From NCBI RefSeq assembly GCF_910592395.1, contig NC_088318.1, positions 10,356,349 through 10,420,348 on the forward strand: 64,000 bases of DNA, given 5' to 3'. Below are positions 8,874 to 18,865 of the stretch, piece by piece; position 1 is the stretch's first letter, and every line of letters starts with the position of its first letter. The position numbers and the translations under genes are program-made. Below the pieces are notes generated by a model, which saw only the letters and a program-made list of their open reading frames with translations, was not told the DNA's origin and did no database searches. The stretch comes from Lineus longissimus. Its lineage: Eukaryota > Nemertea > Pilidiophora > Heteronemertea > Lineidae.

Positions 8874-11800
8874 CTCCCCCCTCCTTTCTCCTCCCGGACG
8901 CAAAAAGGAGCCGACTCCGGTAGTCGGGGGCCGTCTGCAAAAATTTGCAGACATTTGGGACGATTGGTGCCCAAAGGGGTCCCCAGTCCCAAACATGTTG
9001 AGGTACGGAGTGAAACTAGATTTCAACCGTACCCCCCCCCCCCCCCCCCCGACTACCATATATCCAACCCCAGTTCAGCCACCGAAGGACCCAGTCAAGG
9101 CCTCTGCCCTCCAAGCAGAGGTCGCGACATTACTGGAGAAGCAAGCTATCCAGGTCCTTCAAGATCCATGCTCCCCCGGCTTTTACAGCCACGTTTTCTT
9201 GGTTCCCAAGAAAGCAGGGACATGGAGGCTGATCATAGACCTTTCCAGGTTAAACACCTTCTTGAATGTTCCTCATTTCAAGATGGAAACCACCAGGTCT
9301 ATAGCAACGGCGATACAGCCCAACGATTGGGCGGTATCGATGGATTTAATGGATGCGTACTTACATGTACCGATCCATCCAGACTATCAACACTTCCTTC
9401 GATTCCATTACGAAGGAAAGACGTATCAATTCAGGGCCCTGCCGTTCGGTCTGGCATCGGCACCCCTAATTTTTACGATGATAGTCACAGCCTTCGTCGC
9501 TCCCTTTCACGTGATGGGGTTCAAGCTCCATCACTACCTAGACGATTGGCTACTCCGTTGCAAATCGCGGGAACTACTACTGCAACAACTTCAGGTTCTA
9601 AAGCAAAAAGTAGTTTCCGCAGGTTGGATTATCAACGAAACAAAGTCAGAATTCATACCATCCCAAGACTTCGTTTACGTTGGAGTTCGGTTCCTTACGG
9701 CCATAGGGAAAATGCTGCCCCCCCTAGACAGGATAAAGAAAATTCTTCATCTCGTCGCAGAATTCAGAGGAAGGACTCAAGCTCCCGCAAGGCGATGCTT
9801 GAGCCTTTTGGGACTTCTGAATTCGGCAGCAGACCAAATCCCCCTTGGCCGTCTATATATGCGTCCCATCCAGATGTTTCTAATGTCTCTATGGAAACCC
9901 CACAGGGACCCATTAGACAAGTTGGTATTGATACCTCAATACCTACTCAAGAACGTTTGGAACTTCTGGGAGTCGGAGACTCGTCTCCAAAGCGGTGTAG
10001 ATCTTGCTCCACCGCCCCCAGAAGTGTCCCTGTTCACAGATGCTTCCCTACTAGGGTGGGGAGCACATCTGAACAACGGGGACATGTCCATAAGAGGTCT
10101 ATGGACAAGGGAGGAGACCATTCTTCCAATAAATATATTGGAAATGAAGGCTGTCCTTCTTGCCATGAGGGCTCTTTCCCTTCGCCTGAAGAATCGGAGA
10201 GTAACCCTGTTCTCCGACAATTCTACAGTAGTAGCATATGTCAGGAGACAGGGAGGCAGAAAGTCCGGCATTCTTTGCCAGCTAACTTGGGAGCTTTACC
10301 ATCTTTGTGCCGACCTTGGAGTATCGATATGTGCCAGACACATACCGGGCAATCGCAACATCCTTGCCGACGCCCTGTCCCGTCAGAACAAGCTAGTTCA
10401 GACAGAGTGGACACTCCATCAGGAGATTGTAGACGACCTTTGTCGCCTTTGGCAATCTCCGAAGGTAGATCTGTTCGCCACCAGGCTGAACAATCGCCTT
10501 CCCATCTATTACTCTCCACTTCCGGACGAAGAGGCCCTGGAAGTCGACAGCCTTACAGCCTCTTGGGTCGGGCTGAACGCATATGCGTTTCCACCCCTCC
10601 CTCTCATCCAACCAGTCCTGAACAAGATCTTGACCAGCCATCCGGTGAGAATAACTCTCATCGCACCTTGCTGGCCAAATCAGGCCTGGTTCCCAGCCTT
10701 GCTGGAGCTCCTGATAGATCACCCCAGGAGTCTTCCTACTTGGAAGCACCTCCTGTGGCACCCCCTGGGGAGATGCTACCACCAGAACCCTGGATTTTTC
10801 AAGTTTCACGCCTGGAACTTATCCAGTTGCATCTCCACCAGAGAGGCTTTTCGGACATCGCTGTCAAGCGCATGTCCGCACCTCAAAGGGGGTCTACCCT
10901 TGATGTGTATCAAGGAAAGTGGTCTACCTTCACTTCCTGGTGCAGGGAGAACGGAGTTAAATCCGATCTCTCCCTCTATATACAGATTAGTTGATTTCCT
11001 TATTGAATTATTCACGGAAAGACAACTATCTGTCACGGCTATAAAAGGGTACAAGTCCGCCATCGCTTCTACCCTCCGTGTTTTAAGCACCTGGGATCTT
11101 CGTTGGGAGGACCAAATAACCCCTCTTTTCAGAGGAATGTTATTAGAGCGTCCTAGACCGGTTCACAACACCCCTAAATGGGACCTTTCTGTTGTCCTTA
11201 AGGTGCTCATGAGGCATCCTTTTGAACCCATGTCTATTTCATCCATGAAATATCTGACACTCAAAACCGTCTTTCTAGTAGCCTTGGCTACCGCCCAACG
11301 GAGATCAGAGCTCCATGCACTTTCTTTTAAGAAGCTGGCTTTTAGAGAGGGAGGGGAGGTTATCCTGGCTTTTATACCAGGATTTCTGGCGAAGAACCAG
11401 GGACCGGCCGCCTCTCGGCCCCCGGTTACTATTCCCTCTCTGTCAGGAACGATCTCTTATGATCTTCCTGACAGAACTTTATGTCCCGTCAGGGCCCTAA
11501 AGTTCTACATAAATAGGACAAAACCTCCCGGTATCCGCCAGGGGAGAGAGCGTTTGTTTTTGTCCTATAAGGAGGGAAATAAACGAGAGATAGCGGCCGC
11601 CACTATTTCAAGGTGGATTGTGGAGACTATTCGTCTTTCCTACAACACCTTGAAGACTTCCTCTGATCTTCGTGCGCTAGCTAACATCTCAGCGCACGAA
11701 GTTAGAGCACTAGCCACCTCCTGGGCTAACTACCGAGGAGTTGCTCTTCAAGAAGTCGTTTCCGCTGCATGTTGGAGTAATCACTCCACATTCTCTCGTT

Positions 11801-11880
11801 TCTACCTACGAGACGTTTCTTCCCTCGTAGATGGCATGCACACAATCGGCCCGATTGTGTCTGCGGGGCATGTTGTTTGA
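8815..11880 (+). CDS. DIRS pol: reverse transcriptase, RNase H, tyrosine recombinase (ORF2)
   Basis: Polyprotein of 1021 residues counted from a GTG at 8815; the frame is open from 8662 and the first ATG is at 8995. The RT domain covers about residues 115-330, with FLVPKKAGTWRLIIDLSRLN and the catalytic YLDD at about 239-242 (HHYLDDWLL). RNase H (about 400-530) shows the acidic set in LFTDAS, LEMKA, FSDNS and ADALSR. A linker (about 535-650) with DLFATRLNNRLP and PCWPNQAW matches the region described in DIRS elements as a possible methyltransferase. The tyrosine recombinase (about 725-1010) has an Arg in AQRRSELHAL (about 828), HEVR (960-963) and the tyrosine in FYLRD (about 997). No stop or frameshift interrupts it, so the protein looks competent. 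Gag is in another frame (a +1 step), with a 212-nt overlap of open frames. Conserved residues lie before the first ATG, which suggests translation by frameshifting from Gag. Confidence 0.93.
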   Translation: MDPVRLSTPFAQGVLAGRGDSPLLSPPGRKKEPTPVVGGRLQKFADIWDDWCPKGSPVPNMLRYGVKLDFNRTPPPPPPTTIYPTPVQPPKDPVKASALQAEVATLLEKQAIQVLQDPCSPGFYSHVFLVPKKAGTWRLIIDLSRLNTFLNVPHFKMETTRSIATAIQPNDWAVSMDLMDAYLHVPIHPDYQHFLRFHYEGKTYQFRALPFGLASAPLIFTMIVTAFVAPFHVMGFKLHHYLDDWLLRCKSRELLLQQLQVLKQKVVSAGWIINETKSEFIPSQDFVYVGVRFLTAIGKMLPPLDRIKKILHLVAEFRGRTQAPARRCLSLLGLLNSAADQIPLGRLYMRPIQMFLMSLWKPHRDPLDKLVLIPQYLLKNVWNFWESETRLQSGVDLAPPPPEVSLFTDASLLGWGAHLNNGDMSIRGLWTREETILPINILEMKAVLLAMRALSLRLKNRRVTLFSDNSTVVAYVRRQGGRKSGILCQLTWELYHLCADLGVSICARHIPGNRNILADALSRQNKLVQTEWTLHQEIVDDLCRLWQSPKVDLFATRLNNRLPIYYSPLPDEEALEVDSLTASWVGLNAYAFPPLPLIQPVLNKILTSHPVRITLIAPCWPNQAWFPALLELLIDHPRSLPTWKHLLWHPLGRCYHQNPGFFKFHAWNLSSCISTREAFRTSLSSACPHLKGGLPLMCIKESGLPSLPGAGRTELNPISPSIYRLVDFLIELFTERQLSVTAIKGYKSAIASTLRVLSTWDLRWEDQITPLFRGMLLERPRPVHNTPKWDLSVVLKVLMRHPFEPMSISSMKYLTLKTVFLVALATAQRRSELHALSFKKLAFREGGEVILAFIPGFLAKNQGPAASRPPVTIPSLSGTISYDLPDRTLCPVRALKFYINRTKPPGIRQGRERLFLSYKEGNKREIAAATISRWIVETIRLSYNTLKTSSDLRALANISAHEVRALATSWANYRGVALQEVVSAACWSNHSTFSRFYLRDVSSLVDGMHTIGPIVSAGHVV
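9032..9050 (+). repeat. Poly-C tract of 19 inside the pol ORF
   Basis: It encodes a run of prolines between the N-terminal segment and the RT domain. Both sides read in the same frame with DIRS-like sequence, so the assembled length keeps the frame. The tract is slip-prone. Confidence 0.95.
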
Positions 11881-12309
11881 TCCTGGCTAGATCAAAAAAG
11901 GGGGGGGAAGCCCGATTGAAGAGTCAAACGCGCATCTTGCGCCATTTTTGATATGCCCTATCTTCAACATCCAGGCAACCCCTAGTAGACTAGAAAGGAC
12001 GCAATTTCTTATTGTTGTTTAGCAATAACTTATTCTACACCCTTCAACATGCCTTACTTGCTCTAAGCTCTGTTGCCGGAAAGGAGATGGTTTTATTACG
12101 CAATTCTAGCGCTTTCCGGAGAATGGGTCTATTACTCTCTATAATATGATTGTAATACCGAGATCAAAATACCGGTCCTCCGGTTCTCCCCATTTCTTTC
12201 CCCTGGCGGTCCTCCTTAGCTAATATGCCGGTGGTGCCTCCTGGATGGAACAACAGCTCAGCCTTAGGTAAGTCCTCGTTTCCCACCTCCAGTAGGTTGC
12301 TGGGATTCG
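11881..12309 (+). other. DIRS 3' non-coding region
   Basis: Between the pol stop and the internal complementary region. No ORF of note. A poly-G run occurs near 11901-11908. Confidence 0.6.
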
Positions 12310-12407
12310 ATGCAAAAGTGTTCCATAGGTAAGTTTGAATGACACAAAATGCCCATTTCCTTACAAGAAATGGCCATTTTGTTAGTTCATACTTACCTAT
12401 GGAACAC
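12310..12407 (+). repeat. DIRS internal complementary region (ICR)
   Basis: 12310-12350 is the reverse complement of the left end (about 4961-5001). 12351-12407 is the reverse complement of the right end (about 12610-12666). The junction reads aaaat/gcccat. In DIRS elements this region templates completion and joining of the two ends into a circle. Confidence 0.92.
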
Positions 12408-12454
12408 GGCCCTCCCGCCGTCCCCACAAACGGGACATACTCTTTATTAACGCT

Positions 12455-12630
12455 CAAGAGTAAAGACTAAATATGGCGGCATGAGATCGGCGCGATCTCG
12501 CGGGATCGGTCAGGGCGCCGCCTGGCGGCCGAGCTGTTAACTCAGTTCTCCCTTTAAAAAATTAAAGGGATACTCTTGTGTTTGAGCCCAAATGGAGTAA
12601 CATGCAAAAGTGTTCCAAAGGTAAGTATGA
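12455..12630 (-). repeat. DIRS right inverted terminal repeat
   Basis: Reverse complement of 4971-5147 with few mismatches. It diverges after ggtaagt, where the right-end-specific sequence (12631-12666) begins. Confidence 0.92.
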
Positions 12631-12666
12631 ACTAACAAAATGGCCATTTCTTGTAAGGATATGGGC

Positions 12667-14225
12667 AGTTTGAGTTCACCCTGCCTTTCCATATTATCTG
12701 ATACATTTCACGTACAATACATGCAAAATTGTATGCATTATGACTGCAACAATTTATGGCTTCTTCCTTCATTACTTTGATCTACATTCATGTACAGTAA
12801 GTTACCCATTCCATTATTCTACGTGCATTCATGCACTGTGATCTATAGAAAATATAAAGCCAACTCCAAAACCTGACTTGCTACAAACACATGTACATTA
12901 TGTGCACTGCCATGTGAATGACACACTGATCTTTCAAGTCAAACTTAACCTGGCACCAGCTTGGCTTCTGATGGAGAACATAATCGGTTCATGAGCCAAA
13001 GATTAAGTCATCCCTGATCAAAGCTCTCTACCAAGTTGTCATATTCCGGAAGCTAAATCGATTTTTCTGATCGACTTTCAAACTTTTAACAAACAGTTAT
13101 CTGAAATTTTGACAAATTCTTATGATCAGTTGGCTGCTGTTTAACGGAGTGGATGATGAGCAGTCATCCGATGTGTTTTTCTAGTGCCCGGTTGATTTTA
13201 TCAGTTGGCCTGACACGCTGGTTTTCTGCTTCGGTGCCGATTCCTTCAGAGTAGTTTGGGTTAAATGGGGCGAGGAAGTCTGATAGTTGGCAGAAATGTG
13301 GCGAAAATGGAGCATCAAGCAAATGTAAGTGGGGCTACTTTTTTGTTCCTCCCATATTTGTGTGTTACTTTATTCAGTTGATTGAGTCAGGGTAAGGCGT
13401 ATATGATCTTGGTAAATTTAAGGGAATGTTCCAGTTGTAGAGTGCCAAGTTCCTAATCAAGAGGTCCAGGGCCTGAAACCCTTCATCGGCCTTTCAGTGT
13501 TCTCAGTTCTCTCAGTGTTCTGACACTGAAAGACAGGCTGTGAAATCATTGTATAAAAAGCCAAACTTTATCTTCAACTTTCAGTTAATTGGTCAATATT
13601 TGAAAAATTAATGATGACACCAGTCCATTTACATTTCAAAAATTGACATGATGAGTCTAACTCCCCCTTGCAACCCACCCTCCAGACGTCATCCTTTATT
13701 GTGATTCAAAATGGGCTGTATCTCATTTAAAGAACCATCCGAACCTCAAGAAAGTCGATGATTTAAATAGCCAGCAGCATTTCTCAGAATTCTGATACCC
13801 GAGTTCAAGAAAATGTTTTCAAATAATCACCAATAACCCGATGGGTTGGTAACTTGACAACTTCTTTTTCTCAGACATTGAAGATTTCACACAATTTGGT
13901 CTTGTCATGCGAGAAATTGTTGTCAATTTCTTGTTAGGCTGTCTGAGGCATTTTGATAAGGTGTCAAGAAATCGAAGGTGTTTGGTTGGATTTTATGCCC
14001 CAGAAAAGCATCTTCATTTGCTTAAAAAATCTCACCTCAAAGCTGTCTGTTCTGTTATTATTTTTGACTTGGCTTCCAGAGCTGGCTTCAGGATTATTAA
14101 CTATTATCTCAGCTGTGTGTTGCCTAATGTGCTTGACTTCTGTGCACCACTATTCTAAAATAGAAGGAAGAAGTTTTTTAGTCTTTATTTGAGGAAAGCA
14201 AACAATACTAAAAGTATTACGATGT
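12667..14225. other. Intronic, little recognised
   Basis: A phrase near 13440-13490 (aatcaagaggtccagggcctg) resembles a decayed tRNA-like SINE B-box region. Otherwise nothing was seen. Confidence 0.35.
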
Positions 14226-14460
14226 GACATACAGTCCAATTCACAATTGTCGTGCCTAAATTTGTGTCATTGTCGCGTCAGTGGTGCATCATTGACGCAC
14301 TACCCAGCGCGTAGCTCGCGCGTAATATACATGAAACAAAGAGAGATAAGTGCGTCACTGGTGCGTCATTGACACGCAACTCGACGAGCAACTCGTGCAT
14401 ACGTTGTGCATCAATGACGCGAAGCAGGATGGATGTCATTTGTGACTTGGGCTGTATGTC
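14226..14460. mobile_element. Foldback element, 235 bp
   Basis: The ends gacatacagtccaattcaca and tgtgacttgggctgtatgtc are inverted repeats of each other. The interior repeats tgcgtca/tgacgca motifs in both orientations. Confidence 0.7.
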
Positions 14461-16739
14461 TTCAGCAGAAACAATGGAGTTATGACTCAAATTTATCCTT
14501 TTTTCCTTTTTCTTTTCCACAACAATATGCAGCTATCTGCTGCACAGTATTTGATGTAACAGTATAGACATGATATAATTGACCTACCATGAACGAAGTC
14601 TTGCTTGAGATACTTACTCAATTATGTTGCTCTGTAACATCCTCACACTTTAAGCGAGTTTGTTGCAAATCGTTGCCAAGAGTTGGTTGGTTTTGATGAA
14701 ACTCTCAATTGAAAATTGGCCCTCCCTTCTGATGAAACTATGCTTTTCTGCTGCGAAATGAAATGATACCCTGGCCCAAGACCTAGCCCCAAGCTACAAC
14801 AGATACCTCTTCTATGCTGTCACTCTCTTCGTAGCTCTCCTAGCTGTAGTTTTGCTGGAGTGTTAGTAATCGTTGCCTTGAGGTGGTTTGAGAGATGGAT
14901 GAGTAAACGAGAACCCTTTGAAGCCATTATCGTAGCGATTGATGTGGATGCTTTATGGCAGGCAATTAGTTACTAATGTTGAGGATGCTGCGCCGGGATG
15001 CTCCTTCCTGGGGCTAAATGGCTTCAAATCGTTTTCACAGTTTCAAGTGTGTGGAAGAAAATGAAGCAAAATCAATATTGTTAGAAAACAACATCTGAGA
15101 GGAAAACAGTGGCACTGTTTCTTGTGCGGAGAAAGTCAAGTTGTTGTCAGGAAAACATCGCAGAAATATAGAAACGAAAGTCAGAAAATGCTTCACACTA
15201 GAGTCCTGCAACCACCTCGCACTGTCGATAAGTTACACTTGAGCTAACTCTGTGGATACACTGATGATGAAGGTATCTCCAGTAACACCCTCCAGGCTCT
15301 TTTCCTTGGCCAGGGTAGGATCAATTACATGCTGTCAGCCTTGTACCAGGCAATTTCTTCTACATTAGATACCCTTGTTTCAATATCATCCAGCGATTAT
15401 TCCTGTGATAGAAATATTTGGTCTAGTTCGCTTTATTACTTTGTGTCAGTCATCTATATTTCTCAGCAGGAAACTTCTCCTTTCGGGCTCACTACCTAAA
15501 GGGGAAGGCATCTAACCCCAACAAGTCCAACGTGCTTTCCTTACAGGCAGGACTTATGAGTGTGTGGCTGGATAGCATTGCAGTCTCAAACTTGTGTGTC
15601 ACAAGAGGGGGAAAGGGGTATTTGTCCGGCTTTAAGCCCAATCTCAATTCCCGACAAACAATTTCAGCCATATCTAAACCTGCTCCACTTTTCGACACAA
15701 ATCCTGCTAAAATATTGGTTGATATCATGCATCTGGTTGGTGATTTTCGGCACATTGATCCCATTATCCATGTTATCCCGAAAAGGGTTTTCCCCACCCT
15801 CACTAAGGCACCGAAGCAGATTACAGTTACCAAGACAGCAATCTGCATAAATGTGGGTGCACAGTCTTGTCGTTTTGCTTAATATATTCCGATCATGATT
15901 GGTAAATAGCATAAGATGTCCAGAAACCCGAGTGCCCTAACTGATGATGATGAATGACCGGCAAGCTTGATAAGAGAGCATGTATGTACATAATGTAGCT
16001 GATAGACCTAACCTGTATGCTCTGGTCAGTCTCGATGATGCCGTTGACATCAATGGAAATATTTCAAGGATTTAGCCACGACTAAAATCTCTGTCAGATC
16101 ATAGACTGGCTTAGTCAATTTCTTTGGAATTGCAATTGTCGTCAGGGTTGAAGATGGGGGATCCATCACAAACTGGACTACATACTGTTTCTGAAAAACC
16201 TCTCACTTGGGTGAAGACTTTTCTTCAACCCGGCATAGAGTCTTAAGGCACAAGGAAACTGCTCATTGAAAGTCACCAGTCAGTATCTGAGCTCTGGAAC
16301 TCTCTATATTTAGGTATGAATTTTAACACTACCGCCACTGTTTCACGACACAGGTTCTGGTGTTGACTGTGTTACGTTGAGAGTCGGTCCAGATGGCTAT
16401 AAAAGTAGTCTTGCCTTTGAGTCAGTATAAGCTCCAGAATGGAGAATAACCGCATCATCCATCCTACCAAGCCGGCACATTGACATCCAAACAAATTGAA
16501 TCGGTCTATTTGAAATCCAGTTCGTTAGATCTGCCTGTCTTTGTCAAGTCTTTCCTTCTGAGGAAGGCTAAATAAATTGCCGTCTTGAAGATGTATTTGG
16601 TTTTTGCGGGAGCATTAGCTTCGGCAGTTCTTGACTGTGATGGGGCACCCCAGATAGAGATTATTTAACTTGCAGGGAGATGCATGATTTTCAACATGAA
16701 AGCATGCTGATATTCATAGTTTGGCTGATTGACGAATAT
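14461..16739. other. Intronic, nothing recognised
   Basis: Overlapping open frames on both strands at 15490-15910 have no recognisable product or exon borders. Confidence 0.35.
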
Positions 16740-17115
16740 GACATCTGCTTGTACCAGATGTTGTCTGCTTGGACAAGATGCTGCCTGCTTGGAGGTGGAC
16801 AAGATGTCTGCTGGGAGAAGGGGCAACCTGCTTGGGCAAATTTTTGTTTATGTCGACTTGATGTCACCTGCTTGGGCGAGCTGATGTCTTTGTGGGAGAG
16901 AAGTCATCTGTTTGTACAAAAAATGTCTGCCTGGCCAAGATGCCGTCTGCTCAGGTTGACAAGACGTTTTCTCATTGGAAAATATGTCATCTGTTTGGAC
17001 ATAGACAATGTGTCTTCTGTGAAGCCATGTTCAAAATGTTATCTGCTCAGGTGGTCAGCTTGGAGAAGATGTCATTTGGATATTCAAGATGTTGGCTCCT
17101 TGGCGAGAATGTTGT
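16740..17115. repeat. Degenerate tandem repeat, about 30-40 bp period
   Basis: Many variants of atgtctgcttgga(c/g)aag recur (tgcttggacaagatg, tgcttgggcaa, ctgctcaggt). The open frame through it is repeat-derived. Confidence 0.65.
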
Positions 17116-18076
17116 TTGCCTTGGGACCATTCATCTGGTGAGTGAATGAGCCCTATATCCTTGCTGGCGCCAAGATAGCAAGGAAAAGGTTTGTCAACAA
17201 ATGCCAGCAGGCAATCAATGTTAACCATGGAGAGAATCAATCGATCATATGACCACTGGTCACTAATTACTTCAATGAGTCACCTTGATGGTCAGAAAGG
17301 CTAATCACAGCAGAGTTGCACAACAATAGTTAGACCCTCAGGTTAGGAGAAGTGCAATCCATGCCTCAACCCTTTGATATGAATTTCATAGGCAAGGGAA
17401 GGGATGTAAGGTGGTATTCATCTTTGTTTTGTGTGCGTGCCCACTGACTTTTTTCTGCTCGTCTCGTGCCAGGCAATGCCCACAACAATGGGTGATATGA
17501 ATAAAGACTAGCAGATGCTTATGCTACACGTGGCACCGACCCATACACAGCCACATTACCCTATGAATAACAACATTTATCAGCTTTTATACAGGCATTT
17601 TCACTCTTGCATCATAAGTGCCTACTCGACAATACAAAGTGATAATTTTTTTACCAAAGGCCTAACGTTAATTGCGATCACTTAACCTCTCGTACTTCCG
17701 TTGACTTTCATCTCTCAATTTCCTCTCGGCGGCCTTTGATGTTTGGATTGGCGACCAAAGAAAGTGCGGCAAAGTTGATTATTCGCATTGAAATTTCTGC
17801 CGTGTTGTTTCTAGGTTAGACTACCAACATCTTTGTTTTTACTCGGACACTTAAGGCAATTATATTAATCTGATTGGATAATGATCGATTTATACATGGT
17901 GGCTAACCCTCTCTCAACTGCATCAGTATCCAGCATGGACCATCCTGAATCTTATGGTCTATATCCCTCTTGACTGTAGCCTGGGTATATTCAAATCTTC
18001 ATAAGATGCAAAAACCTTGGTGGTCAAGATGAGCATGTACATGTCGGCATCTAAAATCTGATGAAAGGATTATATA
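17116..18076. other. Intronic, nothing recognised
   Basis: No gene or clear repeat was seen. Confidence 0.35.
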
Positions 18077-18502
18077 AGTCGTAGTTCCACCTATCATAAA
18101 ACCCCGTGTTTTTTCAAGACCCGTGTCTTCGTTGTGTGTCAAAAAACCCGGGGCGCACTTACACCTATCAGTGGTGTTAGATAATGGTTAATAGCCCCGG
18201 CGACAGGTGCGCTGTAGGTAGGGAGCTCTCCTGTGTTTCTTTCCCGTTGGAGGGAAATTTTGCATGCGCAATTCCGAGGCAACTACACCGCGCCATCTGT
18301 CGCCGGATCTTAGAACTTGCAATTGCCGTGTCTGTTCAGATTCCACTGTGTTGAACACAGGTGTAAATTAGCCCCTGATTAGCCCCATCGAGCTCGATGG
18401 GGCTAATAGACACGAGGATTTGACACACGGGTCTATTTAGACACGGCAATTCATAGGTGTAAGCGCAAAAGACACGGGGATTTGATAGGTGGAAGTACGA
18501 CT
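18077..18502. mobile_element. MITE-like element, 426 bp
   Basis: The terminal inverted repeats begin agtcgtagttccacctatca and end in its near complement tgataggtggaagtacgact. The flanks are TA-rich (tata / atat), consistent with a TA-type target. Internal short inverted blocks include cgagctcg. It shares gcgccatctgt(c)gccggat with the nested element at 27375-27784. Confidence 0.75.
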
Positions 18503-18865
18503 ATATTATTCCTGCATCGTCATTAACCCACCAAAATATGCAGCTATTTCCACCAATTGCCAATTTTATAGTCTTTGATCTACGCATTTCCTGGCAGAGC
18601 CTTTGATGTTCAGATTGTAGTCATGATATTGTTATTCTCATTTACAGAGAAATCATTTACAGAGAAATAATTAGGTTGGGTACCAGAGGCCTTGTGGAAA
18701 TGTGTTATTCATTGATTGAGTTGTGACGTAGAGAGCATGATGAGAAAGTACTTCATCATATCTATGTTTTGAGGAGGAAGTTGCAAGTTGTAAGAGATGC
18801 TCTACATCCGTGGTCCAGTTTATGTCTTAAAATGAAGGGGTTATCTCGACATGGTCTTTCCATCA
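18503..18865. other. Intronic, nothing recognised
   Basis: AT-rich with no feature seen, apart from a short duplicated acagagaaat(c/a)att phrase near 18650. Confidence 0.35.

Larger units (their letters stand above)
4961..12666 (+). mobile_element. DIRS-type tyrosine-recombinase retrotransposon, full length
   Basis: A 7.7-kb retroelement with all DIRS hallmarks: inverted terminal repeats (4971-5147 and 12455-12630), a 98-bp internal complementary region (12310-12407) that is the reverse complement of the two outer ends joined, a Gag-like ORF, and a pol ORF with reverse transcriptase, RNase H and tyrosine recombinase. DIRS elements replicate through a circular DNA that the recombinase integrates, so they make no staggered target duplication; none is evident. 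The outer ends are placed from the ICR, which joins the complements of attttgtgtc (left) and atgggc (right); each end is uncertain by a few bases. Removing the nested 1.14-kb repeat (5507-6649) leaves about 6.6 kb, close to usual DIRS size. It sits in the nkd intron, in the same orientation as the gene. Confidence 0.92.
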
